From assembly GCA_030849945.1 (NCBI GenBank), contig JAVDKK010000001.1, forward strand, positions 558,001-622,000: a DNA stretch of 64,000 bases, read 5' to 3'. Within the stretch, counting starts at the first letter, position 1. Every line of letters starts with the position of its first letter. The notes below the pieces were generated by a model. The model did not search any database. It was not told the origin of the DNA and saw nothing but the letters and a program-made list of their open reading frames with translations. The DNA is from Schauerella fraxinea (GTDB lineage Bacteria > Pseudomonadota > Gammaproteobacteria > Burkholderiales > Burkholderiaceae_B). This document shows, one piece after another, positions 34,409 through 43,559 of this stretch. A program made the position numbers and the translations under genes.

Positions 34409-35395
34409 CTACTGCGCCTCCAGCCCCGACGACGCCACGATCGCGGCGTACTTCTTCAACTCAGACGCGAAGTACGCCGCCGTTTCGGCAGGCGGGCGCA
34501 GCACCACGGTGTTGCCTTGCGTGGCCATCTGCGCTTTCACTTCCGGGCTGGTGTAGGCCTTCTGGAAGCCGGCGTAGATGCGATCCACATCGGCCTTCGG
34601 CAGCTTGGCCGGCCCCACCACTGCCACCCACCCTTCGATCTCGTAGTCGGGCATGCCCTGCTCGCGTACGGTCGGCAAATCGGGGAGCGTCGCCGTGCGT
34701 TGCGGACCGCACACGCCCAGCGCTACCAGCGCGCCACTTTGCACATGCGGCAATGCCGAGGGCAGCGACACCACACCCACATCGACCTGACCGCCAATCA
34801 GGTCGGTAACCATCGGCCCCGTGCCCTTGTAGGGAATGTGACGGATTTTCAACCCGGCTTGCTGCATGAACAGTTCCGCCGCCAAGTGCAGCACTGTGCC
34901 GTTGCCCGACGACGCATAGTTGAACGTGTCGCTCTTCTCGCGCAGCATCGCCACCAGCTCGGGCACCGTTTTTACCGGCAACCGTTTCGGATTGACCACC
35001 AGCAGGAAGGGCGTGGTACAGACCACCGAGATCGGTGTGATGTCGGCAATCGGATCGAACGGCAGCGACTTATACACGCTCGGATAGATGACATGGTTGT
35101 TCGACACCATCGACAGCGTCAACCCATCCGGTGGCGAACGCACGAGCGCGGACGTGCCCACGATGCCGCCCGCACCGGCCTGGTTTTCGACGACCACCGT
35201 ATGGCCCAACGCGGCCGACAGTGCGGGACCCGCCGCACGCGTAATCGCATCCACGCCAGAGCCCACACTCAACGGCAGGATGAAGCGGATCGGACGATCG
35301 CTTTGCGCCCACACCGGCATGGCGCCCAGCGCAGCCGTACCGCCCAACGCCGCCAACAAGGCGCGGCGCGTGTGATCGACAGCATTCGTTTTCAT
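34409..35395 (-). CDS. Bug/TctC-family solute-binding protein
   Basis: A 328-residue periplasmic binding protein with a signal containing twin arginines (TRRALLAALGGTAALGAMP), so Tat export is possible. Core Bug features are IRFILPLSVGSGVDAITRA, the VVENQAGAGGIVGT block and GTVLHLAAELFMQQAG. The ATG at 35395 is chosen because GAGGAG lies 7 bases upstream; an ATG 15 bases earlier overlaps that site. No TctA/TctB permease is nearby, as is common for Bug proteins. It is the last gene of an operon with a CoA transferase and an HMG-CoA-lyase-like enzyme and probably binds their carboxylic acid substrate. Confidence 0.9.
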   Translation of the reverse strand: MKTNAVDHTRRALLAALGGTAALGAMPVWAQSDRPIRFILPLSVGSGVDAITRAAGPALSAALGHTVVVENQAGAGGIVGTSALVRSPPDGLTLSMVSNNHVIYPSVYKSLPFDPIADITPISVVCTTPFLLVVNPKRLPVKTVPELVAMLREKSDTFNYASSGNGTVLHLAAELFMQQAGLKIRHIPYKGTGPMVTDLIGGQVDVGVVSLPSALPHVQSGALVALGVCGPQRTATLPDLPTVREQGMPDYEIEGWVAVVGPAKLPKADVDRIYAGFQKAYTSPEVKAQMATQGNTVVLRPPAETAAYFASELKKYAAIVASSGLEAQ

Positions 35396-35476
35396 GTGTT
35401 GTCTCCTCATTATTGTTGTTGCACGCGCCGGCTCTTTTGCGGCCGGCGTCGGTGCGCAGCGATTCGAATCAGCGCG

Positions 35477-36676
35477 TCATGCCACCACGCCGTCTTTGTT
35501 CAGTCCTGCAATCTCATCGGCGCTGAAGCCGAGTTCGCCCAGCACATGTGCGGTGTGTTCGCCCACGGTCGGCGGATCGCTGCGCACGCCCAGCCGCGCG
35601 CCGTCCATCGTGATGGGAAAGAGCGCGGCACCCACGGTTTGCCCGGCACGTTCGCCGTCGGGCAAACGCACGTCGGCCAGGCCGCCGGTGGCCTTCAAAT
35701 GCGGATCGTCGTAGAGCGCTTCGGGTTTGACGATGGGTGCGAATGGCAAGCCCTGCGCCTCGAAGATCGCGGTGAGTTCGGCGACCGAATAGCCGCCCAG
35801 CCGGCTGCGCAGTTCGGGCATCAAGGTGGCGCGTGCAACCACTCGCTTGTTGTTGGTGGAGAGTTCAGGCGCCGTCTTCAAATCGTCGAACCCGAAGGCC
35901 TCGCAAAACGTCACCCACTGCGAATCGCTCACCGCCGCCAGAAAGATCTGGCCGTCGCGCACGGTAAACACGTCGTACAGCGCCCAGGCGGAAATGCGAT
36001 CCGGCATGGGCGCAGCCGCCTGACCCGTGATCGCGTACTGCAGCATGTGCTGGCCCACCAGGAACACATTGTTCTCAAACAAGGCCGACTGCACTTCCTG
36101 GCCACGACCCGTGATGCCGCGCTGGATCAGCGCCGCCATCGCACCGATCGCGCCGAACATGCCGCCCATGATGTCGTTCACGCTCGTGCCGGCACGCAAT
36201 GGATCGCCGGGGCGACCGGTCATGTAGGCCAGCCCGCCCATCATTTGCACCACCTCGTCCAGCGCCGTGCGCATCTCGTACGGGCCGGGCAGAAACCCCT
36301 TCAAGCTCACATAGATAAGCTTGGGATTGACGGCCGAGAGCGCCGCGTAATCCAGACCATACTTGGCCATCGCGCCAGGGCGAAAGTTTTCGGCAAACAC
36401 ATCGGCGCTGGCCGCGAGCTTGCGTGCCACGGCCGCGCCGCGCGGGTCGCGCAGATCCAGCGCCAGGCTTTTCTTGTTGCGATTGAACATGGGAAAAAAG
36501 CCCGATCCCGCACCCAGCAGATGGCGCGTGCGGTCGCCTTCGATCGGCTCGACCTTGATGACTTCGGCGCCCAGATCGGCCAGCACCATGCCGCAGGTGG
36601 GGCCCATCACCATGTGGGTGAACTCCACCACACGGAGGCCGGCCAACGGCAAAGCACGGGAAGATGATGCGGTCAT
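35477..36676 (-). CDS. Family III CoA transferase (CaiB/BaiF)
   Basis: A 399-residue class III CoA transferase, the usual length. Features include GLRVVEFTHMVMGPTCGMVLADLGAEVIKVE at the N-terminus (quoted in parts), the KSLALDLRDPRG block and the conserved aspartate region GDPLRAGTSVNDIMGGMFG. It transfers CoA to an organic acid. It lies 18 bp after the HMG-CoA-lyase-like gene, so the two probably activate and then cleave the same hydroxy acid, as in itaconate/citramalate- or hydroxymethylglutarate-type pathways; the exact acid is not decided by sequence. Confidence 0.9.
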   Translation of the reverse strand: MTASSSRALPLAGLRVVEFTHMVMGPTCGMVLADLGAEVIKVEPIEGDRTRHLLGAGSGFFPMFNRNKKSLALDLRDPRGAAVARKLAASADVFAENFRPGAMAKYGLDYAALSAVNPKLIYVSLKGFLPGPYEMRTALDEVVQMMGGLAYMTGRPGDPLRAGTSVNDIMGGMFGAIGAMAALIQRGITGRGQEVQSALFENNVFLVGQHMLQYAITGQAAAPMPDRISAWALYDVFTVRDGQIFLAAVSDSQWVTFCEAFGFDDLKTAPELSTNNKRVVARATLMPELRSRLGGYSVAELTAIFEAQGLPFAPIVKPEALYDDPHLKATGGLADVRLPDGERAGQTVGAALFPITMDGARLGVRSDPPTVGEHTAHVLGELGFSADEIAGLNKDGVVA

Positions 36677-36694
36677 GCGTGATTCCTTGATGTG

Positions 36695-37711
36695 TCAGGC
36701 GTGCGCGCGAGGCGCGACGTAGGTTGCGGGCAGGCCGGCACGCCACAGCGCGCCGCTCAAGGGCTCGCCGACCAGCCATTGCGCCACGTCCGCTCGCAGG
36801 GCGAGCAGGCGCGCAATGTCCAGACCGGTATCGATGCCCATGCTGCCAAGCATAAAGGCCAAGTCTTCGGTCGACACATTACCGCTTGCGCCGGGCGCGT
36901 GCGGGCAGCCGCCGATACCGGCCAAGCACGCGTCGAACCGGTCGATGCCGGTGTCCAGCGCGGCCAGCACATTGGCCAACCCCAGGCCACGCGTATCGTG
37001 AAAATGCGCGCAGCAGAGCAGCTCGCCCACCTGCCGGCGCGCTGCTTCGAACAGCATCCGCACGGCCGCCGGGTCGGCATAGCCCACGGTGTCGGCGAGG
37101 CTCACGCGATCCGCGCCGGCGTCCAGCAATGCCTGCATCAAACGCAGTACCTCGTTGGGGTCGACCGCGCCTTGCAAGGTACACCCGAAGGCCGTGCCCA
37201 CCCCGCCTTCGATGATCGTGCGTGCGCCCGACGCATCGCGCGCCGCGCGCATCCGGGCGACCTCGGCCACCACCTCATCGGGCGTTTTGCGCAAGTTGGC
37301 CTGGCTGTGCAGGGCGCTGGCCGACAGCGGCACGACGATCACGTCGGCCTGCGCGGCGAAGGCGCGCTCGGCGCCCTTCAGATTGGGTACGAGCACCGAT
37401 ACCGTCAAGCCGGGCAACGTGCGCGCGTGCGCCACCACGATCTCGGTATCCGCCAGTTGCGGCAAGAGCCGCGCCGGCACGAATGACCCCACTTCGATCT
37501 CGCGCTGACCCGCGGCATACGCGGCATCCACCCAGGCCAATTTGTTCTCGGTGGTCACGATCGTGGCGACGCTTTGCAGCCCGTCGCGCAAGCCGACTTC
37601 GCGGATGGTGACGCGCGCGGGCCAAGCGGCAGGTCGCGACGATGCCGCCGCCGCTCGTGCCACCTTGCCCCCAGCGCTCGCGTCTTCGCGTTGTGAATTG
37701 CCTGAACTCAT
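36695..37711 (-). CDS. Hydroxymethylglutaryl-CoA lyase family protein
   Basis: A 338-residue TIM-barrel lyase. It has the metal-binding start VTIREVGLRDGLQ, the HFHDTRG motif, and the family signature with the catalytic cysteine in GIGGCPHAPGASGNVSTED. HMG-CoA lyase-like enzymes split 3-hydroxy-3-methylglutaryl-CoA or citramalyl-CoA-type substrates to acetyl-CoA and a second product. The first 33 residues are an Ala/Ser-rich extension, so a later start is possible. First gene of the operon with the CoA transferase and Bug protein, divergent from a LysR regulator. Confidence 0.9.
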   Translation of the reverse strand: MSSGNSQREDASAGGKVARAAAASSRPAAWPARVTIREVGLRDGLQSVATIVTTENKLAWVDAAYAAGQREIEVGSFVPARLLPQLADTEIVVAHARTLPGLTVSVLVPNLKGAERAFAAQADVIVVPLSASALHSQANLRKTPDEVVAEVARMRAARDASGARTIIEGGVGTAFGCTLQGAVDPNEVLRLMQALLDAGADRVSLADTVGYADPAAVRMLFEAARRQVGELLCCAHFHDTRGLGLANVLAALDTGIDRFDACLAGIGGCPHAPGASGNVSTEDLAFMLGSMGIDTGLDIARLLALRADVAQWLVGEPLSGALWRAGLPATYVAPRAHA

Positions 37712-37747
37712 CTCGCCCCACCCCGTTCAATTGATCGTGCCAAGTTT

Positions 37748-37789
37748 AGGGTTTCTGATCCGAGATTGAAGTGCCGATTCAGAAGCCCT
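37748..37789. promoter_or_regulatory. Inverted repeat in the LysR/lyase divergent promoter
   Basis: AGGGTTTCTGA (37748-37758) and TCAGAAGCCCT (37779-37789) are inverted with one mismatch and a 20-base spacer, giving 31 bases centre to centre or about three helical turns. It lies between the divergent lyase and LysR genes, where the regulator should bind. Confidence 0.5.
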
Positions 37790-37825
37790 ATGCTTCCGAA
37801 ACGGAATATCTCAAGGCCTCTTCCC

Positions 37826-38752
37826 ATGCGCGATCTCGACATGACCACCTTGCGGCTCTTCGTGGCCGTCTGCGAGCAGCGCAGCATCGCGCGTGCGGGC
37901 GAAGCCGCCAATATCGTGGGCTCAGCCATCAGCAAGCGGCTGGCGGCGCTGGAAGACACCGTGGGCATGAAGCTGCTCGTGCGCGGCCGCCGCGGGGTGG
38001 AGCCCACGCCCGCCGGCGAAGCGCTGCTCGACCATGCCTGCGCCATCCTGGGCAACGTTGCCCGCATCGAACGCGACATCGGCGCGTTCACCGCCGGCGT
38101 CAAAGGCCAGGTGCGCATCCTTGCCACCGCCTCGGTGCTTGCCGCCTCGTTGGCCGAAGACGTGGCGACATTCCTGCACGATCCCGCGCATGCCGATATC
38201 CGTGTCGATATGGAGGAAGGCCTGAGCCATCACATCATCCGCGGCGTGCGCGATGGCGTGGCGTCGCTGGGCATGTGCTGGGATGCGGCAGACTTCCTGG
38301 GGCTCGCCTGCCTGCCCTACGGCGGCGATCGCCTGGCCGTGGCGGTCCACCCGCAGCATCCGTTGGCGCACTACCGGGAAGTATCGCTGGCCGACACACT
38401 CGATCATGAGCAGGTCACCTTGCCCGATGCCAGCGCCGTCACGCGCACGCTTACGCAACTTGCGCGTCAACACGGCAAGACGCTCATGCGCCGCGTGATC
38501 GTGTCCAACCTCGACTCGGCCATGCGCGTGGTGGGCGCCAACCTCGCCATCGCCATCGTACCCACCACCACGGCGCAGTATTACGCCGCCTCCAAGGCGA
38601 TGCAGGTCGTCGCCCTCACGGACGCCTGGGCCGAACGCCGTTTCGCCCTCTGTTATCGCGGCGAAAACGACCTGTCGGCCGCGGCGCGACTGCTGCGCGA
38701 CCATCTGGTTGCCGCACGGGCACCCACGGCCGCACCGTTAGGCCCAAGTTAG
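37826..38752 (+). CDS. LysR-family regulator of the lyase/CoA-transferase operon
   Basis: A 308-residue LysR protein. The winged helix (residues 1-65) reads MTTLRLFVAVCEQRSIARAG and GSAISKRLAALEDTVG; the effector domain follows. ATG 37826 is chosen because it places the helix-turn-helix at the usual distance; an upstream frame would add 20 residues that cover the promoter. It is divergent from the operon of the HMG-CoA-lyase-like enzyme and most likely controls it in response to a pathway acid. Confidence 0.9.
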   Translation: MRDLDMTTLRLFVAVCEQRSIARAGEAANIVGSAISKRLAALEDTVGMKLLVRGRRGVEPTPAGEALLDHACAILGNVARIERDIGAFTAGVKGQVRILATASVLAASLAEDVATFLHDPAHADIRVDMEEGLSHHIIRGVRDGVASLGMCWDAADFLGLACLPYGGDRLAVAVHPQHPLAHYREVSLADTLDHEQVTLPDASAVTRTLTQLARQHGKTLMRRVIVSNLDSAMRVVGANLAIAIVPTTTAQYYAASKAMQVVALTDAWAERRFALCYRGENDLSAAARLLRDHLVAARAPTAAPLGPS

Positions 38753-38798
38753 CGGTACGCTTAAGCGCACAACAAAATCCCCCAACAATGAGGATGGG

Positions 38799-40409
38799 AT
38801 GGAGACATACGACTACATCATTGTGGGCGCGGGCTCGGCCGGCTGCGTGCTGGCCAATCGCCTGAGCGCCAATCCCGCTCATCGCGTGCTGCTGCTCGAG
38901 GCCGGCGGCCGCGACAACTATCACTGGATTCACATCCCCGTCGGCTATCTGTACTGCATCGGCAATCCGCGCACCGATTGGATGTACAAGACGCAGCACG
39001 AGGCCGGCCTGGATGGCCGCGCGCTCATCTATCCGCGCGGCCGCGTGCTCGGCGGCTCATCGTCGATCAACGGCATGATCTACATGCGCGGCCAGCGCCA
39101 GGACTACGACGACTGGGCCCACCTCACCGGCGACGAGCGCTGGAATTGGGATCATGTGCTGCCGGTATTCAAGGGCAGCGAAGACCACTATCGTGGCGCC
39201 GACGCGCATCACGGCGCCGGCGGCGAGTGGCGGGTCGAAGCGCAACGGCTGCGCTGGGACATCCTGGAGTCGTTTGCCGAGGCCGCGCGCCACGAAGGCA
39301 TTCCGCGCGTGACCGACTTCAACGGCGGCGACAACTTCGGCACCAGCTACTTCGACGTCAATCAAAAAGGCGGTTGGCGCTGGAACACGGCCAAAGCCTT
39401 TCTGCGGCCGGTCAAACGGCGGCGCAACCTGCATGTGCTCACGCAGGCGGCGGTGCGCCATCTCATGTTCGAGGGCACCACGTGTACCGGTGTGGTGATT
39501 GACCATCAAGGCAAAACGCGCGGTGTGCGCGCAAGCCGCGAGGTCATCCTGGCGGCCGGCGCCGTCAACTCGCCGCTCCTGCTCGAACGCTCCGGCATCG
39601 GCCAGGCGGATCGCCTGCGCGACGCCGGCATCGCCTTGCGTCACGACTTGCCCGGCGTGGGCGAGAACCTGCAGGATCATCTGCAATTACGCGTGGTGGT
39701 CAAAGTGCAAGGCGTGAAAACGCTCAACAAGATGGTGGCCACGTGGTTGGGTAAAGCCGGTATCGGCATGGAGTATCTGTTCAAGCGCACCGGTCCCATG
39801 AGCATGGCGCCTTCGCAACTGGGCGTGTTCGCCAAGTCGGATCCGGCGCAGACGCGCGCCAACCTAGAGTTTCACGTGCAGCCGCTTTCTTTGGGGGCGT
39901 TCGGCGAAGCGCTGCACGCTTTCGATGCGTTCACGGCCAGCGTGTGCAACGTGCGACCCACCTCGCGGGGGTCCGTGCACATCGATGCTACGGGCGACAC
40001 GCAAGGGCCGATCATTGCGCCCAACTATCTCAGCACGGCCGAGGACCGCCGCGTGGCCATCGATGCGATCCGCCTCGTGCGGCGCATTGTGCAAGCGCCC
40101 GCGTTGGCCGGTTATCGGCCCGAGGAGTGGTTGCCTGGCGCGGCCGCACAAAGCGATGCCGAACTGGCTCAGGCCGCAGCCAAAATAGGCACCACCATTT
40201 TCCATCCGGTAGGTACGTGCACCATGGGCAAGCACGCCGACGAAGGCGCGGTCGTGGATAGCGAACTGCGTGTGCATGGGCTGCAGTCCTTGCGCGTGAT
40301 CGATGCGTCGATCATGCCCACGATCACGTCGGGCAACACCAACTCGCCCACCATCATGATCGCCGAACGGGGCGCGAGCCTCATCCAGGCGGCCGCACTT
40401 GAGCGGTAA
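38799..40409 (+). CDS. GMC-family FAD oxidoreductase (choline/alcohol dehydrogenase-like)
   Basis: A 536-residue flavoprotein with the N-terminal dinucleotide-binding motif YIIVGAGSAGCVLANRL, GMC signature 1 in PRGRVLGGSSSINGMIYMRG, signature 2 in GAVNSPLLLERSGIGQ, and the C-terminal active-site stretch GTTIFHPVGTCTMG with the catalytic histidine and STSG-like TITSGNTNSPTIMIAE. It oxidises an alcohol, possibly choline or a long-chain or polyethylene-glycol-type alcohol. It starts 46 bp after the LysR gene and may be expressed with it. No betaine aldehyde dehydrogenase or betI gene is nearby, so betaine synthesis is unlikely. Confidence 0.9.
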   Translation: METYDYIIVGAGSAGCVLANRLSANPAHRVLLLEAGGRDNYHWIHIPVGYLYCIGNPRTDWMYKTQHEAGLDGRALIYPRGRVLGGSSSINGMIYMRGQRQDYDDWAHLTGDERWNWDHVLPVFKGSEDHYRGADAHHGAGGEWRVEAQRLRWDILESFAEAARHEGIPRVTDFNGGDNFGTSYFDVNQKGGWRWNTAKAFLRPVKRRRNLHVLTQAAVRHLMFEGTTCTGVVIDHQGKTRGVRASREVILAAGAVNSPLLLERSGIGQADRLRDAGIALRHDLPGVGENLQDHLQLRVVVKVQGVKTLNKMVATWLGKAGIGMEYLFKRTGPMSMAPSQLGVFAKSDPAQTRANLEFHVQPLSLGAFGEALHAFDAFTASVCNVRPTSRGSVHIDATGDTQGPIIAPNYLSTAEDRRVAIDAIRLVRRIVQAPALAGYRPEEWLPGAAAQSDAELAQAAAKIGTTIFHPVGTCTMGKHADEGAVVDSELRVHGLQSLRVIDASIMPTITSGNTNSPTIMIAERGASLIQAAALER

Positions 40410-40678
40410 CGGCACGCTTGCGGTGCCTGCGGTGGGGTGGCGCACGATGGAGGCAGCGTCACGCGTGCGAGGGGCGCCACGCACAACCGCGCGAATCGGA
40501 CGCGGCTGTGATGCATGATGGTGCAGTCGCCCGATTTCAGGCATGAGTTCCGCTTATGCATGAAGGATTTTTAATCGTTTGCGGCACTACGCAGGCGACC
40601 CTAGACTGCCCTGGCATCGTCTTCGCGGCCCGCCTGTTTTCAGGCTTGGCCGATCGCCTTTATTCAGGAGTTTCGGTC

Positions 40679-41656
40679 ATGTCCCGCATGCGTTGTCTGC
40701 TCATCAGCCTATCGATCGCCGCCGGCGCCTGCCTGGCACCCCTGGCCCACGCCGCCGATCCTTACCCCAACCGCGCCGTGCGCGCCGTCATTCCCTTTCC
40801 TGCCGGTGGCATCAACGACACCATCGGCCGCGTGCTGTTCAAGCACCTGTCCGATACCTTGCCGGGCAACATCGTGGTCGAGAACAAGCCCGGTGCGGGC
40901 GGCACGATCGGCACGCTGAACGCCATCAACAGCCCCGCCGACGGCTACACGCTGCTCCTGGGCGCGGCCAGCACGATCGCCGTGGCACCCAATCTCTACA
41001 AGGATGTGGGCTACAGCGCCGAAAAGAATCTGATTGCCGTGGGCGGCATCGCCGCGGTGCCGAGCGTGGTGATCGTGGCCGAACAATCGCCCTACAAAAC
41101 ATGGGCCGATCTGGTGAAAGCAGACAAGGCCAAGCCCGGTAGCCTGAACTACGGATCGGCCGGGTCGGGCACCAGTCATCACGTGCAGGCCGAGCTGCTC
41201 AATCTGCGCGCCGGCACCAAGTTCATGCATGTGCCGTACAAGGGTGGCGCACCCGCCATGACCGATCTGATCGGCGGTCAACTCGACCTGCTGGTCGATC
41301 CGCTGCCCACCACGCTCGCCAATGTGAAAGCCGGCCGCGTGCGCGCACTGGCCGTCACCACAGATACGCGCGTACCCGAGCTGCCCGACGTGCCCACATT
41401 AAAAGAACTGGGGCTCGACTACAATGCGAGCACATGGTTTGGACTTTTCGTACCGGCCGGCACCCCGCCCGATGCGGTGGCGAAACTCAGCGCTGGTCTC
41501 GCGGCCGCGCTGGCAGACGGCACCCTGCAGGCCGACTTCCGCAGCCGCGGCATTGCGCCGTTGACCATGGACGCTCCGGCGTTTACCGCTTACGTGCGCG
41601 ATGAAGACCGCACCTGGCGCGACGTCATCACCCAGGCGGGTATTCAGGTGCAATAG
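40679..41656 (+). CDS. Bug/TctC-family solute-binding protein
   Basis: A 325-residue periplasmic protein with a signal peptide at residues 1-25 ending AHAA. Bug blocks are visible: RAVIPFPAGGINDTIGR, IVVENKPGAGGTIGT, and FMHVPYKGGAPAMTDLIGGQ. CAGGAG lies 10 bases upstream of the ATG at 40679. The 269 bp before it hold no recognisable gene and probably its promoter. The stop touches the next LysR gene, which is followed by aspartate dehydrogenase, so the three genes may serve a common amino- or dicarboxylic acid. Confidence 0.9.
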   Translation: MSRMRCLLISLSIAAGACLAPLAHAADPYPNRAVRAVIPFPAGGINDTIGRVLFKHLSDTLPGNIVVENKPGAGGTIGTLNAINSPADGYTLLLGAASTIAVAPNLYKDVGYSAEKNLIAVGGIAAVPSVVIVAEQSPYKTWADLVKADKAKPGSLNYGSAGSGTSHHVQAELLNLRAGTKFMHVPYKGGAPAMTDLIGGQLDLLVDPLPTTLANVKAGRVRALAVTTDTRVPELPDVPTLKELGLDYNASTWFGLFVPAGTPPDAVAKLSAGLAAALADGTLQADFRSRGIAPLTMDAPAFTAYVRDEDRTWRDVITQAGIQVQ

Positions 41657-41685
41657 TGCCGGCCGCCGCAACTGCCGCGCGTGCT

Positions 41686-42660
41686 ATGCCAGTCACGAGA
41701 AATCTGCCGCCGCTCACCACCATCCGTGCCTTCGAGGCGGCAGCCCGCCATCGATCGTTCACGCTCGCTGCCGAAGAACTCAACGTGACGCAGAGCGCGG
41801 TCAGCCTGCAGATTCGCAAGCTCGAAGCCTTTCTCGAAAAGCGCCTTTTCATACGCGGTGCGCGGCAGGTCGAATTATCCGAAGCCGGATTCCTGTACTT
41901 CGACACATGCCGGCGCATCCTCGCCGAACTTGAAACGGCCACGCACCGCGTACGCGACCGGCCGCGCCGCGAAGTACTCACGGTGAACACGATTCCCACC
42001 ATCGGCCAACTCTGGCTCATGCCCCGCCTGGCCGAATTCACCGCCCAGCATCGCGACATCGAGATCCGCGTGGTGTCCGATATCCGGCCCCTCGATATGC
42101 TGGCCGACGGCGTGGATCTCGCCATTCGCGTGGGCCCGCTCGCCGGCACACGTTACCCGCGCGACGCCCCCGGCGTCGATCTCACGCTGGTCAAGAACTG
42201 GGACGGCATCTGTGCCGACTTCATGTTCGACGACATCCTGGTACCGGTCATGTCGCGCGACCTGCATGCGCAAGGCGGCCCGATTACCTCGCTCGACGAT
42301 CTGACTTCGTTCGAACTCATCCACACGGCCAGCCGCCCCGATGCATGGCGCGACTGGCTGCGCGCGCAAGGCGCCACGTTGCCGGCCAAGCGCGCCAAAC
42401 TCGAGTATGGCCATTTCTACATTGCCATGCGGGCCGCGCAGGAGCACAAAGGCATTGCACTGATCCCGGAGATTTTGCTGGACGGCTATCCCGGCCGCAA
42501 CGAGCTCGTGCTGCCGCTAAGCCGCGCCACGCCGCTCAAAAGCGCCGGCGCGTATTACCTCTTAACCCACACCGGCGCGCACGACCGCCCCGCCATCGCC
42601 ACCTTCCGCACCTGGGTGCTGAACGAGGCACGGCATTCGGGCACACCGGTGTTGTCTTAA
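41686..42660 (+). CDS. LysR-family regulator (GcvA-like)
   Basis: A 324-residue regulator of the GcvA branch: NLPPLTTIRAFEAAARHRSF and LNVTQSAVSLQIRKLEAFL form the winged helix. The ATG at 41686 gives the standard GcvA start; a GTG at 41656, overlapping the Bug stop, would add 10 residues and couple the two genes. It sits between a Bug protein and aspartate dehydrogenase, all in one direction, with a 25-bp gap to the latter. Confidence 0.88.
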   Translation: MPVTRNLPPLTTIRAFEAAARHRSFTLAAEELNVTQSAVSLQIRKLEAFLEKRLFIRGARQVELSEAGFLYFDTCRRILAELETATHRVRDRPRREVLTVNTIPTIGQLWLMPRLAEFTAQHRDIEIRVVSDIRPLDMLADGVDLAIRVGPLAGTRYPRDAPGVDLTLVKNWDGICADFMFDDILVPVMSRDLHAQGGPITSLDDLTSFELIHTASRPDAWRDWLRAQGATLPAKRAKLEYGHFYIAMRAAQEHKGIALIPEILLDGYPGRNELVLPLSRATPLKSAGAYYLLTHTGAHDRPAIATFRTWVLNEARHSGTPVLS

Positions 42661-42685
42661 CCCTCGTTTTTGTGAGCAGATCTTC

Positions 42686-43489
42686 ATGACCCACTATCGT
42701 GTTGGTATCGCAGGCTTCGGCGCCATCGGCAAATCATTGGCGCAGGCGCTCGACGCCGGTATTCCCGGCCTCACCCTCACGGCAATCGGCGTACGCGATC
42801 CGGCCAACGCGCCCACGTTCGATTGGACCCATGACGCGCCGCGCTTCACCACCATCGACGACATGGTCGACGATTGCGACGTCGTCATCGAATGCGCGCC
42901 GGCCGCCGTGTTGCACCGCATTGCTGCACCGTTCCTGCGTGCCGGCAAGAAAGTGATCGTGTTGAGTTCGGGTGCATTGCTGCAGAACGAAGACCTGATC
43001 CCGCTCGCCGCCGAGCATGGCGGTCAGATCATCGTGCCGTCGGGCGCGATCCTGGGTCTCGATGCGTTGACGGCCGCGGCAGAGAACACGATCCACTCGG
43101 TCACGATGATCACTCGCAAGCCGGTGCGTGGCCTGCTGGGCGCGCCGTTCCTGGTCGAACAGGGGATCGATATCGCCGGCATTACCGAACCCAAGCTGAT
43201 CTTCAAAGGCTCGCCGCGCGAGGCCGCCATCGGTTTCCCAGCCAACCTCAACGTGGCGGTGAGCGTGTCGCTGGCCGGCATCGGACCCGATCGCACCACG
43301 CTCGAGATCTGGGCCGATCCTAATATCGATCGCAACACGCATCGCGTCGAAGTCGATGCCGACTCCGCCTCGTTCACGATGGAAATTCGCAATATCCCGT
43401 CGGACAATCCCAAGACGGGCCGCATCACCGCACTGAGCGTGTTGTCGGCGTTGCGCAAACTGACCGGGCCGCTGCGCGTCGGGACGTAA
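42686..43489 (+). CDS. nadX: L-aspartate dehydrogenase
   Basis: A 267-residue NAD(P)-dependent dehydrogenase. The Rossmann start YRVGIAGFGAIGKSLA and the C-terminal block GFPANLNVAVSVSLAGIG with the active-site histidine in DRNTHRVEVDA identify aspartate dehydrogenase. It converts aspartate to iminoaspartate/oxaloacetate and ammonia and can feed NAD synthesis or aspartate catabolism. No nadA or nadC gene is nearby, so a catabolic role with the neighbouring Bug protein is more likely here. Last gene of the set; convergent with the next gene after 70 bp. Confidence 0.88.
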   Translation: MTHYRVGIAGFGAIGKSLAQALDAGIPGLTLTAIGVRDPANAPTFDWTHDAPRFTTIDDMVDDCDVVIECAPAAVLHRIAAPFLRAGKKVIVLSSGALLQNEDLIPLAAEHGGQIIVPSGAILGLDALTAAAENTIHSVTMITRKPVRGLLGAPFLVEQGIDIAGITEPKLIFKGSPREAAIGFPANLNVAVSVSLAGIGPDRTTLEIWADPNIDRNTHRVEVDADSASFTMEIRNIPSDNPKTGRITALSVLSALRKLTGPLRVGT

Positions 43490-43559
43490 GTCTCAAAATT
43501 GGGAGACGCGCCGCGTCCGTCCGTCGTTGTCAGTTCCTCCGATCACGCTCGATCTCGAT

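Noticed and set aside
34517..36667. A 716-codon open frame on the plus strand
   Set aside because: It lies antisense to the Bug and CoA-transferase genes, which have full family motifs; its translation is Arg/His-rich with no domain, typical of a GC-rich shadow frame.
38799..40409. Choline dehydrogenase of a glycine betaine pathway
   Set aside because: The family fits, but betB, betI and a choline transporter are absent, so only the GMC family is called.
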